The position numbers and the translations under genes were made by a program. DNA of 64,000 nucleotides, taken from positions 15,748,001 to 15,812,000 of the forward strand of contig NW_027480423.1 of assembly GCF_051401765.1 (NCBI RefSeq), in the 5' to 3' direction. Shown piece after piece: positions 51,047 to 63,631 of the stretch. The notes under the pieces are model-generated. The model was not told where the DNA came from. It worked only from the letters and a program-made list of their open reading frames with translations, and did no database searches. Source of the stretch: Calliopsis andreniformis. Its lineage: Eukaryota > Arthropoda > Insecta > Hymenoptera > Andrenidae. How positions within the stretch are numbered: position 1 is the first letter of the stretch; every line of letters begins with the position of its first letter.

Positions 51047-53400
51047 TATACGATGGAAAAACTGTTGCATCTTTCTCGTATTTTATGCTTCTGGCGTTGA
51101 CTGCTTAGGCCGTAACTATTCGATCTGGAGGAGCAAGGCGCTGGAGTGAAACCTAGGTTGCCCGGAACGTAGAAATGACAATAAATTTTACACTGGTAGC
51201 AATTATTCGTTTTATACAATGGAAAAGCTGTTCTATTTATTTTGAATTTAATGCTTCGGGCGTTGACTTCTAAGGCCCTAACTGTTTGAACTGGTGGAGC
51301 AACGCCCTAGTGTGAAGCCTAGGCTGCCCGGAACGTAGGAATGACCATAACTTTTACACTGGTAGCAATTATTCGTTTTATACAATGGAAAAACCGTTCT
51401 ATTTATTTTGTGTTTTATGCTTCGGGCGTTGGCTTCTAAGACCCTAACTGCATGATCTGGTGGAGCAACGCCCTAGAGTGAAGCCTAGGTTGCCCGGAAC
51501 TTGGACATGACCATAACTTTCACACTGGTTGCTATTATTCGTTTTATAAGATGGAAAAACTGTTATATTTATATTGTATTTTATGCTTCTAGCGTTGACT
51601 TCTTAGGCCCTAACTATTCGATCTGGTGGAACAACGCCGTAGAGTGAAGCCTAGGTTGCCCGGAACGTAGAAATGACCATTACTTTCACACTGTTTGCAA
51701 TTATTCCTTTTATACGATGGAAAACTGTTGTATTTATATCGTATTTTATGCTTCTGGCGTTGGATTCTAAGGACGTAACTATTCGATCTGGCGGAGCAAC
51801 GCCCTAGAGTGAAGCCTAGGTTGCTCGGAATGTAGAAATGACCATAACTTTCACACTGGTTGCAATTATTCGTTTTATACGATGGAAAAACTGTTGCATC
51901 TTCATCGTATTTTATGCTTCTGGCGTTGACTTCTTAGGCCGTAACTATTCGATCTGGAGGAGCAACGCCCTGGAGTGAAACCTAGGTTGCCCGGAACGTA
52001 GAAATGACCATAACTTTTACACTGGTAGCAATTATTCGTTTTATACAATGGAAAAACTGTTCTATTTGTTTGAATTTAATGCTTCGGGCGTTCACTTCTT
52101 AGGCCCTAACTATTCGATCTGGTGGAACAACACCGTAGGGTGAAGCCTAGGTTGCCCGGAACGTAGAAATGACCATTACTTTCACACTGTTTGCAATTAT
52201 TCCTTTTATACAATGGAAAAGCTGTTGTATTTATATCGTATTTTATGCTTCTGGCGTTGACATCTAAGGACCTAACTATTCGATCTGGTGCAGCAGCGCC
52301 CTAGAGTGAAGCCTAGGTTGCTCGGAATGTAGAAATGACCATTACTTTCACACTGGTTGCAATCATTCGTTTTATACGATGGAAAAGCTGTTGTATTTAT
52401 ACTGTATTTTATGCCTCTGGCGTTGACTTCTAAGGCCGTAGCTATTAGATGTGGTGGAGCAAGGCCCTAGAGTGACGCCTAGGGTGCTCGGAACGTAGAA
52501 ATGACCATTACTTTCACACTGGTTGCAATTATTCGTTTTATACGATGGAAAAACTGTTGCATTTATATTGTATTTTATGCTTCTGGCGTTCACTTCTTAG
52601 GCCCTAACTATTCGATCTGGTGGAGCAACGCCCTAGAGTGAAGCCTAGGTTGCCCGGAACGTAGAAATGACCATCACTTTCAAACTGGTTGCAATTAATC
52701 CTGTTATACGATGGAAAAACTGTTGTATTTTTATTGCATTTTATGCTTCGGGCATTGACTTCTAAGGCCCTAAATATTCAATCTGTTGGAGCAACGCACT
52801 AGGGTGAAGCCTAGGTTGCCCGGAAAGTGGAAATGACCATAACTTTCATACTGGTTGCAATTATTCGTTTTATATGATGGAAAACCTGTTGTATTTATAT
52901 CTTATTTTATGCTTCTGGCGTTCACTTCTTAGGCCCTAACTATTCGATCTGGTGGAACAACGGCCTAGGGTGAAGCCTAGGTCGCCCGGAACGTAGAAAT
53001 GACCATAACTTTTACACAGGTAGCAATTATTCGTTTTATACAATGGAAAAACTGTTCTATTTATTTTGTATTTAATTCTTCGGGCGTTGGCTTCTAAGGC
53101 CCTAACTGTTTGACCTGGTGGAGCAACGCCCTATAGTGAAGCCTAGTTTGCCCGGTACGTAGAAATGACCATCACTTTCAAACTGGTTGCAATTATTCGT
53201 TTTATACGATGGAAAAGCTGTTCTATTTATATCGTATTTTATGCGTCTGGCGTTGACTTCTTGGGCCCTAACTATTCCATCAGGAGGAACAACGCCCTAG
53301 GCTGAGGCCTAGGTTGCCCGGAAAGTAGAAATGACCATAACTTTCACACTGGTAGCAATTATTCGTTTTATACGATGGAAAAGCTGTTGTATTTATATCG
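51047..53400. repeat. HOR block 5, rearranged terminal block
   Basis: The order is monomers 1-7, an extra monomer (about 52,195-52,360; catctaaggacc and gcagcagcgcc), then 8-11, 16, 17 and part of 18. The extra monomer carries the ending seen in the hybrid of the 16-monomer blocks, but between monomers 7 and 8 of the 19-monomer form. Monomers 12-15 are missing: the monomer with cttattttatgc is followed directly by the ttttgtatttaattc one. At about 53,400 the sequence leaves the HOR for a tatcgcattttatgcttcggg monomer. Confidence 0.88.
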
Positions 53401-56400
53401 CATTTTATGCTTCGGGCATTGACTTCTAAGGCCCTAACTATTCAATCTGTTGGAGGAACGCCCTAGGGTGAAGCCTAGGTTACCCGGAACGTAGAAATGA
53501 CCATAACTTTCACACTGCTTGCAATTATTCGTTTTATACGATGGAAACGCTGTTGTATTTATATCGTATTTTATGCTTCTGGCGTTGACTTCTTAGGCCC
53601 TAACTATTCCATCTGGTGGAACAACGCCCTAGCGTGAAACCTAGGTTACCCGGAACGTAGAAATGACCAGAACTTTCATACTGTTTGCAGTTATTCCTGT
53701 TATACGATGGAAAAACTTTGCTTCTTTACTGTATTTTATGCTTCTGGCGTTGACTTCTAAGGACCTAGCTATTCGATTTGGTGGAGCAACGCCCTTGAGT
53801 GGAGCCTAGGTTGCCCGGTACGTAGAAATGACCATAACTTTCACACTGGTAGCAATTATTCGTTTTATACGATGAAAAAACTGTTTTATTTATATCGTAT
53901 TTTATGCTTCTGGCGTTGACTTCTTAGGCCCTAACTATTCCATCTGGTGGAACAACGCCCTAGGGTAAAGCCCAGATTGCGCGGAACGTAGAAATGACCA
54001 TAACTTTCACACTGGTAGCAATTATTCGTTTTATACGATGGAAAAACTGTTTTATTTATTTTGTATTTTATGCTTCGGACTTTGACTTCTAAGGCACTAA
54101 CCATTCGATCTGGTGGAGCAACGCCCTAGAGTGAAGCCTAGGTTGCCCGGAACGTAGAAATGACCATAACTATCACACTGGTTGCTATCATTCGTTTTAT
54201 ATGATGGAAAAACTGTTGTATTTATATTGTATTTTATGCTTCTGGCGTTTACTTCTTAGGCCCTAACTATTCGATCTGGTGGAACAACGGCCTAGGGTGA
54301 AGCCTAGGTTGCCCGGAACGTAGAAATGACCATAACTTTTACACTTGTAGCAATTATTAGTTTTATACAATGGAAAAACTGTTCTATTTGTTTTGTATTT
54401 AATGCTTCGGGCGTAGACTTCTAAGGCCCTAACTGTTTGATCTGGTGGAGCATCGCCCTAGAGTGAAGCCTATGTTGCCCGGAACGTAGAAATGACCATA
54501 ACTTTCACACTGGTTGCTATTATTCGTTTTAGACGATGGAAAAACTGTTGTACTTGTATTGTATTTTATTCTTATGGCGTTGAATTCTAAGTCCCTAGCG
54601 ATTCGATCTGGAGAAGCAACGCCCCAGAGTGCAACCTATGTTACCCGGAACGTAGAAATGACCACTACTATCACACTGGTTACAAATTATTCCTGTTATA
54701 CGATGGAAAAACTGCAGAATTTTTATTGCATTTTATGCTACGGGCACTGACTTCTAAGGACCTAACTATTCAATCTGTTGGTGCAACGCCCTAGGGTGAA
54801 GCCTAGGTTGCCCGGAACGTAGAAATGACCATAACTTTCACACTGGTTGCAATTATTCGTTTTATACGATGGAAAAGCTGTTGCATCTTTATTGTATTTT
54901 ATTCATCTGGGGTTGACTTCTATGGCCGTTGCTATTAGATGTGGTGGAGCAACGCCCTAGACGGACGCCTAGGTTGCCCGGAACGTAGAAATGACCATTA
55001 CTTTCACACTGTTTGCAAATATACATTATATACGGTGGAAAAGCTGTTGTATTTATATTGTATTTTATGCTTCTGGCGTTGACTTCTTACGCCCTAACTA
55101 TTTAATCTGGTAGAGCACCGCCCTAGAGAGAAGCATAGGATGCCCGGGACGTAGAACATACCATTACCTTCACACTGGTTGCAATTATTCCAGTTATACA
55201 ATGGAAAAACTGTTGCATCTTTATTGTATTTTATGCTCCTGGCATTGACTTCTAAGGCCCTAACTATTCGATCTGGTGGAGCAACGCCCTAGAGTGAAGC
55301 CTAGGTTGCCCAGAACGTAGATATGACCATAACTTTCACACCGGTAGCAACTATTCGTTTTATACGATGGAAAAACTGTTCTATTTATTTTGTATTTTAT
55401 GCTACGCGCGTTGACTTCAAAGGCCCTAACTATTCAATCTGTTGGTGCAACGCCCTAGAGTGAAGCCTAGGTTGCCTGGAACGTAGAAATGAACATAACT
55501 TTCACACTGATTGCTATTATTCGTTTTATACGATGGTATACTGTTACATTTATATTGTATTTTATTCATCTGGGGTTGACTTCTAAGGCCGTATCTATTA
55601 GGTGTGGTGGAGCAACGCCCTAGCGTGAAGCCTAGAGTGCCCGGTACGTAGAAATGACCATCACTTTCAAACTGCTTGCAATTATTCCTGTTATATGATG
55701 GAAAAACTGTTGTATTTTTATTGCATTTTATGCTTTTGGCATTGACTTCTAAGGCACTAACTATTCAATCTGCTGGAGCAACGCCCTATCGTGAAGCCTA
55801 GGTTGCCCGGAAAGTAGAAATGACCATAACTTTCATACTGGTTGCAATTATTCGTTTTATATGATGGAAAAACTGTTGTATTTATATTGTATTTTATGCT
55901 TCGGACGTTGACTTCTAAGGCCCTGACTGATTGATCCAGTGGAGCAACGCCCTAGAGTGAAGCCTAGATTGCCCGGAACGTTGAAATGACCATAACCTTC
56001 ACACTGGTTGCAATTACTCGTGTTATACGATGGAAAAACTGTTGTATTAATATTGTATTTTATGCTTCTGGCGTTCACTGCTTAGGCCATAACTATTCGA
56101 TCTGGCGGAACAACGCCCTAGGGTGAAGCCTAGGTTGCCCGGAACGTAGAAATGACCATAACTTTTACACTGGTAGCAATTATTCGTTTTATACAATCGA
56201 AAGACTGTTCTATTTATTTTTCATTTTATGCTTCGGGAGTTGACTTGTAAGGGCCTAACTGATTGACCTGGTGGAGCAACGCCCTAGAGTGAAGCCTAGA
56301 TTGACCGGAACGTTGAAATGACCATTACATTCACACTGTTTGCAAATACACATTATATACGATGGAAAATCTGTTGTATTTATGTTGTATTTTATGCTTC

Positions 56401-57464
56401 TGGCGTTGACTTCTTAGGCCCTAACTATTTTATCTGGTGGAGCACCGCCCTAGGGTGAAGCCTAGGCTGCCCGGAAAGTAGAAATGACCATAACTTTCAT
56501 ACTAGTTGCAATTATTCGTTTTATATGATGGAAAAACTGTTGTACTTATAATGTATTTTATGCTTCGGGCATTGACTTCTAAGGCCCTAAATATTCAATC
56601 TGTAGGAGCAACGCCCTAGGGTGAAGCCTAGGTCGCCCGAAAAGTTGAAATGACCATATCTTTCACACTGGTTGCAATTATTCATTTTATACGATGGTAA
56701 AACTCTTGTACTTATATTGTATTTTATTCTTAAGGCGTTGAATTCTAAGGCCCTAACTGATCGATCTGGTGGAGCAACGCCCTCGAGTGAAGCCTAGGTT
56801 GCCCGGTACGTAGAAATGACCATCACTTTCACACTGGTTGCTATTATTCGTTTTATACGATGGAAAAACTGTTATATTTATATTGTATTTTATTCTTATG
56901 GCGCTGAATTCTAAGTCCCTAGCTATTCGATCTGGTGGAGCAACGCCCTAGAGTGAAACCTAGGTTACCCGGGACGTAGAAATGACCAGTACTTTCACAC
57001 TGTTTGCAGTTATTCCTGTTATACGATGGAAAAACTTTTGCACCTTTATTGTATTTTATGCTTCTGGCGTTGACTTCTAAGGCCCTAGCTATGCGGTTTG
57101 GTGGAGCAACGCCCTAGAGTGGAGTCTAGGTTGCCCGGTACGTAGAAATGACCATTACATTCACACTGTTTGCAAATACACATTATATACGATGGATAAT
57201 CTGTTGTATTTATGTTGTATTTTATGCTTCTGGCGTTGACTTCTTAGGCCCTAACTATTTGATCTGGTGGAGCACCGGCCTACAGTAAAGCCCAGGTTGC
57301 CCGGAACGTAGAAATGACCATAACTTCCACACTGGTAGCAATTATTCGTTTTATACGATGGAAAAAGTGTTTTACTTAATTTGTATTTTATGCTTCGGGC
57401 GTTGACTTCTAAGGCCCTAACTATTCGATCTGGTGGTGCAACAACCTAGAGTGAAGTCTAGGTT

Positions 57465-57880
57465 GCCCGGAACATGGAAATGACCATTACTTTCACACTG
57501 TTTGCAAATATACATTATATACGATGGAAAAGCTGTTGTATTTATATTGTGTTTTATGCTTCTGGCGTTGACTTCTTAGGCCCTAACTATTCGATCTGGT
57601 GGAACAACGCCCTGGAGTGAAGACTAGATTGCCCGGATCATGGAAATGACCATTACTTTCACGCTGTTTGCAAATATACATTATATACGATGGAAAAGCT
57701 GTTGTATTTATATTGTGTTTTATGCTTCTGGCGTTGACTTCTTAGGCCCTAACTATTTAATCTGGCAGAGCACCGCCCTAGAGTGAAGCATAGGTTGCCC
57801 GGAACATGGAAATGACCATTACTTTCACACTGTTTGCAAATATACATTATATACAATGGAAAAACTGTTCTATTTATTTT
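57465..57880. repeat. Run of box-less gcaaatatacattatata monomers
   Basis: Three successive monomers start from ggaacatgg or ggatcatgg, then accattactttcac and gcaaatatacattatata. They replace the attcgttttatacg junction by an A+T-rich one. They share ttgtgttttatgc and ttcttaggcc. Being adjacent, they look like a short local expansion of this subfamily. Confidence 0.7.
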
Positions 57881-59169
57881 GTATTTTATGCTTCTGGGGT
57901 TCACTTCTTAGGCCCTAACTATTTGATCTGGTCGTACAACGCCCTAGGGTGAAGCCTAGTTTGCCCGGAACGTAGAAATGAACATAACTTTTACACTGGT
58001 TGCTATCATTCGTTTTATACGATAGAAAAACTGCTATATTTATATTGTATTTTATGCTTCTGGCGTTGACTTCTTAGGCCCTAACTGTTCGATCTGGTGG
58101 AACAACGCCGTACAGTGAAGCCTAGGTTGCCCGGAAAGTAGAAATGACCATAACTTTCACACTGGATGCAATTACTCGTTTTATACGATGGAAAAACTGT
58201 GGCACTTTTATTGTATTTTATTCATCTGGGGTTGACTTCTAAGGCCGTAGCTATTAGGTGTGGTGGAGCAACGCCCTAGAGTGACGCCTAGGTTGCCCGG
58301 AACGTAGAAATGACCAATACTTTCACAATGTTTGCAATTATTCATTTTATACGATGGAAAAGCCTTTGTACTTATATTGCATTTTATTCTTCTGGCGCTG
58401 ACTTCGTAGGCCCTAACTATTCGATCTGGTGTAACAACGCCCTAGAGTGAAGACTAGGTTGCCCGGAACATGGAAATAACCACAACTTTCACACTGGTTG
58501 CTATTATTCGTTTTATACGGTTGAAAAACTGTTATGTTTATATTGTATTTTATGCTTCTGGCGTTGACCTCTGAGGCCGTTGCTATTCGATGTGGTGGAA
58601 GAACGCCATAGAGTGAAGCCTAGGTAGCCCGGAACGTAGAAATGTCCATATCTTTCGCACTGTTTGCAATTATTCATTTTATACGATGGCAATGCTGTTG
58701 TATTTATATTGTATTTTATGCTTCTGGCGTTGACTTCTTAGGCCCTAACTATTCGATCTGGTGGAGCAATGCCTCAGAGATAAGTCTAGGATGCCAGAAA
58801 CGCCGAAATGATCATTACTATCACGCTTGTTGCAATTATTCCTGTTATACGATGAAAAGACTGTTGCATTTTTATTGTGTTTTATGCTTCAGTCGTAGAC
58901 TTCTAAGGCCGTAGCTATTCGATATGTTGGAGCACCGCCCTAGAGTGAAGCCTAGGTTGCTCGGAACGTAGAAATGGCCACTACTTTCACACTATTTGCA
59001 ATTATTCATTTAATACGATGGAAATGCTGTTGTATTTATATCGTATTTTATGCTTCGGGCGTTGACTTCTTAGGCCCTAACATTTCGATCTGGTGGAGCA
59101 ACGCCCTACAGTGTAGCCTAGGTTGCCCGGAACGTAGATATGACCATAACCTTCACACAGTTTGCAATT

Positions 59170-59186
59170 ATTCGTTTTATACGGAG
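59170..59186 (+). promoter_or_regulatory. CENP-B-box-like site, 8 of 9 core positions
   Basis: attcgttttatacggag keeps TTCG, A and CGG, with A in place of the last G. A further match, attcgttttatacggtt, lies at 58,506-58,522. These are the best matches I found in domain 5. Confidence 0.35.
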
Positions 59187-61260
59187 TAAAGGCTGTTGTA
59201 TTAATTTTGTATTTTATTCTTCTGGTGTTGACTTCTTAAGCCCTAACTATTCCATCTGGTGGAACAACGCCGTAGAGTGAAGCATAGGTTGCCCGGAACG
59301 TAGAAATGACCATTACTTTCAAACTGTTTGCAATTATCCCCGTTATATGACGGAAAAACTGTTGTATTTTTATTGCATTTTATGCTTCGGGCATTGACTT
59401 TTAAGGCCGTAACTATTCAATCTGTTGGAGCAACGCTCTAGAGTGAATCCTAGGTTGACCGGAACGTAGAAATGACCATTACATTCACACTGGTTGCAAT
59501 TATTCCTGTTATACGCCGGAAAAACTGTTGTATTTTTATTTTATTCTGTGCTTCTGGCGTTTAATTCTAAGGCCCTAACTGTTTGATCTCATGGAACAAC
59601 GCCCTAGAGTGAAGCCTAGGTTGCCCAGAAAGTAGAAATGACCATAACTTTCACACTGGTTGCTATTATTCGTTTTATACGATGGAAAAACTGTTATATT
59701 TATATTGTATTTTATGCTTCTGGCGTTGACTTCTAAGGCCCTATCCATTCGATCTGGTGGAGCAACGCCCTAGAGTGAAGCCTAGGTTGCCCGGAACGTA
59801 GAAATGACCATAACTATCACACTGGTTGCTATCATTCGTTTTATATGATGGAAAAACTGTTGTATTTATATTGTATTTTATGCTTCTGGCGTTTACTTCT
59901 TAGGCCTTAACTATTCGATCTGGTGGAGCACCGCCCTAGAGTGAAGCATAGGTTGCCCGGAACGTAGAACATACCATTACCTTCACACTGGCTGCAATTA
60001 TTCCTGTTATACGATGCAAAAACTGTTGCATCTTTATTGTATTTTATGCTTCTGGCGTTGACTTCTAAGGACCTAGCTATTCCATCTGGTGGAGCAACGC
60101 CCTAGAGTGAAGCCTAGGCTGGCTCGAACGTAGAAATGACCATAACTTTCACACTGGTTGCTATTATTCGTTTTGTACGATGGAAAAACTGTTATATTTA
60201 TATTGTATTTCATGCCTCTGGCGTTGACTCCTCAGGCCCTAACTATTAGATCTGGTGGAACAACGCCCTAGGGTGAAGCCTAGGTTGCCCGGAACGTAGA
60301 AATGACCATAACTTTCACACTGGTTGCTATCATTCGTTTTATACGATAGAAAAACTGTTATATTTATATTGTATTTCATACTTCTGGCCTTGACTTCTTA
60401 GGCCCTAACTATTCGATCTGGTGGAGCAATGCCTCAGAGATAAGTCTAGCATGCCCGAAACGCCGAAATGGTCATTACTATCACGCTTGTTGCAATGATT
60501 CCTGTTATACGATGAAAAGACTGTTGTATTTTTATTGTGTTTTATGCTTCAGTCGTAGACTTCTAAGGCCGTAGCTACTCGATATGTTGGAGCACCGCCC
60601 TACAGTGAAGCCTAGGTTGCTCTGAACGTAGAATTGACCGGTACTTTCACACTGTTTGCAGTTATTCCTGTTATACGATGGAAAAACTGTTGCATCTTTA
60701 TTGTATTTTATGCTTCTGGCGTTGACTTCTAAGGCCCTAACTACTCGATCAGGTGGAGCAACGCCCTAGAGTGAAGCCTACGATCCTCGGAATGTAGAAA
60801 TGACCATAACTTTCACACTGGTTGCAATTATTCATTTTATACGATGGAAAAACTGTTGTACTTATTTTGTATTTTATTCTTATGGCGTTGAATTCTAAGT
60901 CCCTAGCTATTCGATCTGGTGGAGCAACACCCTAGAGTGAAATCTAGGTTACCTGTAACGGAGAAATGACCAGTACTTTCATACTGTTTGCAGTTATTCC
61001 TGTTATACGATGGAAAAACTGTTGTATTTTTATTGTATTCTATGCTTCTGGCGTTTAATTCTAAGTCACTAGCTATTTGATCTGGTGGAGCAACGACCTA
61101 GAGTGAAGCCTAGGTTGCCCGGAACGTAGAAATGACCATTACTTTCACAATGTTTGCAATTATTCATTTTATACGATGGAAAAACTGTTGTATTCATATT
61201 GTATTTTATGCTTCTGGCGTTGACTTCTAAGGTACTAACTATTCGATCTGGTGGAGCAAC

Positions 61261-61426
61261 GCGCTAGAGTGAAGCCTAGGTTGGCCGGAATGTAGAAATG
61301 TCCATAACTCTCACACTGGTTGCAATTATTCCAGTTATACGGTGGAAAAACTGTTGTACTTATATTGTGTTTTATTCTTATGGCGTTGAATTCTAAGTCC
61401 CTAGCTATTCGATCTGGTGGAGCAAC
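61261..61426. repeat. Perfect single-monomer duplication, copy 1 (166 bp)
   Basis: The monomer beginning gcgctagagtgaagcc and carrying ttggccggaatgtag, atgtccataactctcac, ccagttatacggtgg and cttatggcgttgaattc is followed by an identical copy. I compared all 166 positions and found no difference. Confidence 0.93.
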
Positions 61427-61592
61427 GCGCTAGAGTGAAGCCTAGGTTGGCCGGAATGTAGAAATGTCCATAACTCTCACACTGGTTGCAATTATTCCAG
61501 TTATACGGTGGAAAAACTGTTGTACTTATATTGTGTTTTATTCTTATGGCGTTGAATTCTAAGTCCCTAGCTATTCGATCTGGTGGAGCAAC
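61427..61592. repeat. Perfect single-monomer duplication, copy 2 (166 bp)
   Basis: Identical to the preceding 166 bp. The next monomer diverges immediately (tctctagag in place of gcgctagag). A relative of this type with cttatggcgttgaattc lies at about 63,860, so the type existed before it was doubled here. Confidence 0.93.
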
Positions 61593-62236
61593 TCTCTAGA
61601 GTGAAGCCTAGGTTGCGCGGAACGTAGAAATGACCATAACTTTCACACTGGTTGCTATCATTCGTTTTATACGATGGAAAAACTGTTGTATTTATATTGT
61701 ATTTTATGCTTCTGGCGATCACTTCTTAGGCCCGAACTATTCGATCTGGTGGAGCAACGCCCTAGGATGAAGCCTAGGTTGCCCGGAAAGTAGAAATGAC
61801 CATAACTTTCATACTAGTTGCAATTATTCGTTTTATATGATGGAAAAACTGTTGTATTTATAATGTATTTTATGCTTCGGGCATTGACTTCTAAGGCCCT
61901 AACTATTCGATCTGGTGGAGCAACGCCCTAGTGTGAGGACTAGGTTGCCCGGAACGTAGAATTGGCCATCACTTTCAAACTGGTTGCAATTATTCCTGTT
62001 ATACGATGGAGACACTGTTGTATTTTTATTGCATTTTATGCTTCGGGCATTGACTCCTAAGGCCCTAACTATTCAATCTGTTGGAGCAACGCCCTATCGT
62101 GAAGCCTAGGTTGCCCGGAAAGTAGAAATGACCACAACTTTCATACTGGTTGCAATTATTCGTTTTATATGATGGAAAAGCTGTTGTATTAATATTGTAT
62201 TTTATGCTTCTGGCGTTCGCTGCTTAGGCCCTAACC

Positions 62237-62801
62237 ATTCGATCTGGTGGAGCAACGCCCTAGAGTGAAGACTAGATTGCCCGGAACATGGAAATGACCA
62301 TTACATTCACACTGTTTGCAAATATACATTATATATGATGGAAAAGCTGTTGTATTTATATTGTGTTTTATGCTTCTGGCGTTGACTTCTTAGGCCCTAA
62401 CTATTTAATCTGGTAGAGCAGCTCCCTAGCTTGAAGCATAGGTTGCCCAGAACATGGAAATGACCATTACTTTCACACTGTTTGCAAATATACATTATAT
62501 ACAATGGAAATACTGTTCTATTTAATTTGTGTTTAATGCTTCGGGCGTTGACTTCCAAGGCCCCAACTGTTTGATATGGTGGAGCAACGCCCTAGAGTGA
62601 AGCCTATGTTGCCCGGAACGTAGAAATGACCATCACCTTCACACGGGTTGCAATTATTCCTGTTATAGGATGGAAAGACTGTTGTATTTTATTGTATTTT
62701 ATACTTATAGGCGTTGACTTCTGAGGCCGTAGCTATTCGATGTGGTCGAAGAACGCCGTACAGTGAAGCCTAGGTTGCCCGGACCGTAGAAATGACCATA
62801 A
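62237..62801. repeat. 3.4-monomer segment repeated at +830, copy 1
   Basis: The segment covers gactagattgcccggaacatgg, two gcaaatatacattatata monomers, a ggccccaactgtttg monomer and one with the private tattttatacttatagg. The same order recurs exactly 830 bp (five monomers) downstream. The edges lie where ccattcgatctgg begins and after gaccataa. Confidence 0.8.
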
Positions 62802-63066
62802 GTTTCATACTGGTTTCAATTATTCGTTTTATAGGATGGAAAAACTGTTGTATTTAAACCTTTTTTTGTGCTTCTGGCGTTCACTTCTTAGGCCCTAACT
62901 ATTCGATCTGGTGGAACAACGCCCTAGGGTGAAGCCTAGGTTGCCCGGAAAGTAGAAATGACTATAACTTTCATACTAGTTGCAATTATTCGTTTTATAT
63001 GATGGAAAAACTGTTGTATTTATAATGTATTTTATGCTTCGGGCATTGACTTCTAAGGCCCTAACT

Positions 63067-63631
63067 ATTCGATCTGGTGGAGCAACGCCCTAGAGTGAAG
63101 ACTAGTTTGCCCGGAACATGGAAATGACCATTACTTTCACACTGTTTGCAAATATACATTATATACGGTGGAAAAGCTGTTGTATTTATATTGTGTTTTA
63201 TGCTTCTGGCGTTGACTTCTTAGGCCCTAACTATTTAATCTGGTAGAGCACCTCCCTAGAGTGAAGCATAGGTTGCCCGGTACATGGAAATGACCATTAC
63301 TTTCACACTGTTTGCAAATAGACATTATATACAATGGAAAAACTGTTCTATTTATTTTGTGTTTAATGCTTCGGGCGTTGACTTCAAAGGCCCCAACTGT
63401 TTGATATGGTGGAGCAACGCCCTAGAGTGAAGCCTATGTTGTCCGGAACGTAGAAATGACCATCACCTTCACACGGGTTGCAATTATTCCTGTTATAGGA
63501 TGGAAAGACTGTTGTATTTTATTGTATTTTATACTTATAGGCGTTGACTTCTGAGGCCGTAGCTATTCGATGTGGTCGAAGAACGCCGTACAGTGAAGCC
63601 TAGGTTGCCCGGACCGTAGAAATGACCATAA
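63067..63631. repeat. 3.4-monomer segment repeated at +830, copy 2
   Basis: It matches copy 1 with scattered substitutions, such as tatacggtgg for tatatgatgg and ttgtccgg for ttgcccgg. The rare tattttatacttatagg stretch, found in no other monomer I saw, is shared. The distance of exactly 5 x 166 fits duplication by in-register unequal crossover. Confidence 0.8.

Larger units (their letters stand above)
39355..53400. repeat. Domain 4: higher-order repeat, 35-monomer super-unit of 5.80 kb
   Basis: Monomers follow a fixed order that repeats as blocks of 19, 16, 19 and 16, then a rearranged fifth block. The start of the first-listed monomer type (gcatctttctcg) lies at 39,441, 42,592, 45,243, 48,393 and 51,047, giving steps of 3,151, 2,651, 3,150 and 2,654 bp. 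The full period is 5,802 then 5,804 bp. Corresponding monomers of different blocks differ by only occasional substitutions, whereas neighbouring monomers inside a block differ at many positions. That is the definition of a HOR. No gaattc was noticed here, in contrast to the flanks. Confidence 0.93.

Noticed and set aside
39355..53400. Possible assembly artefact producing the repeated 5.80 kb unit
   Set aside because: Blocks differ by specific substitutions and indels (3 bp deletion at 42,865, a missing base near 47,735, ggcgttggattc in block 3), so they are not simple copies of one read. It remains worth checking with spanning reads.
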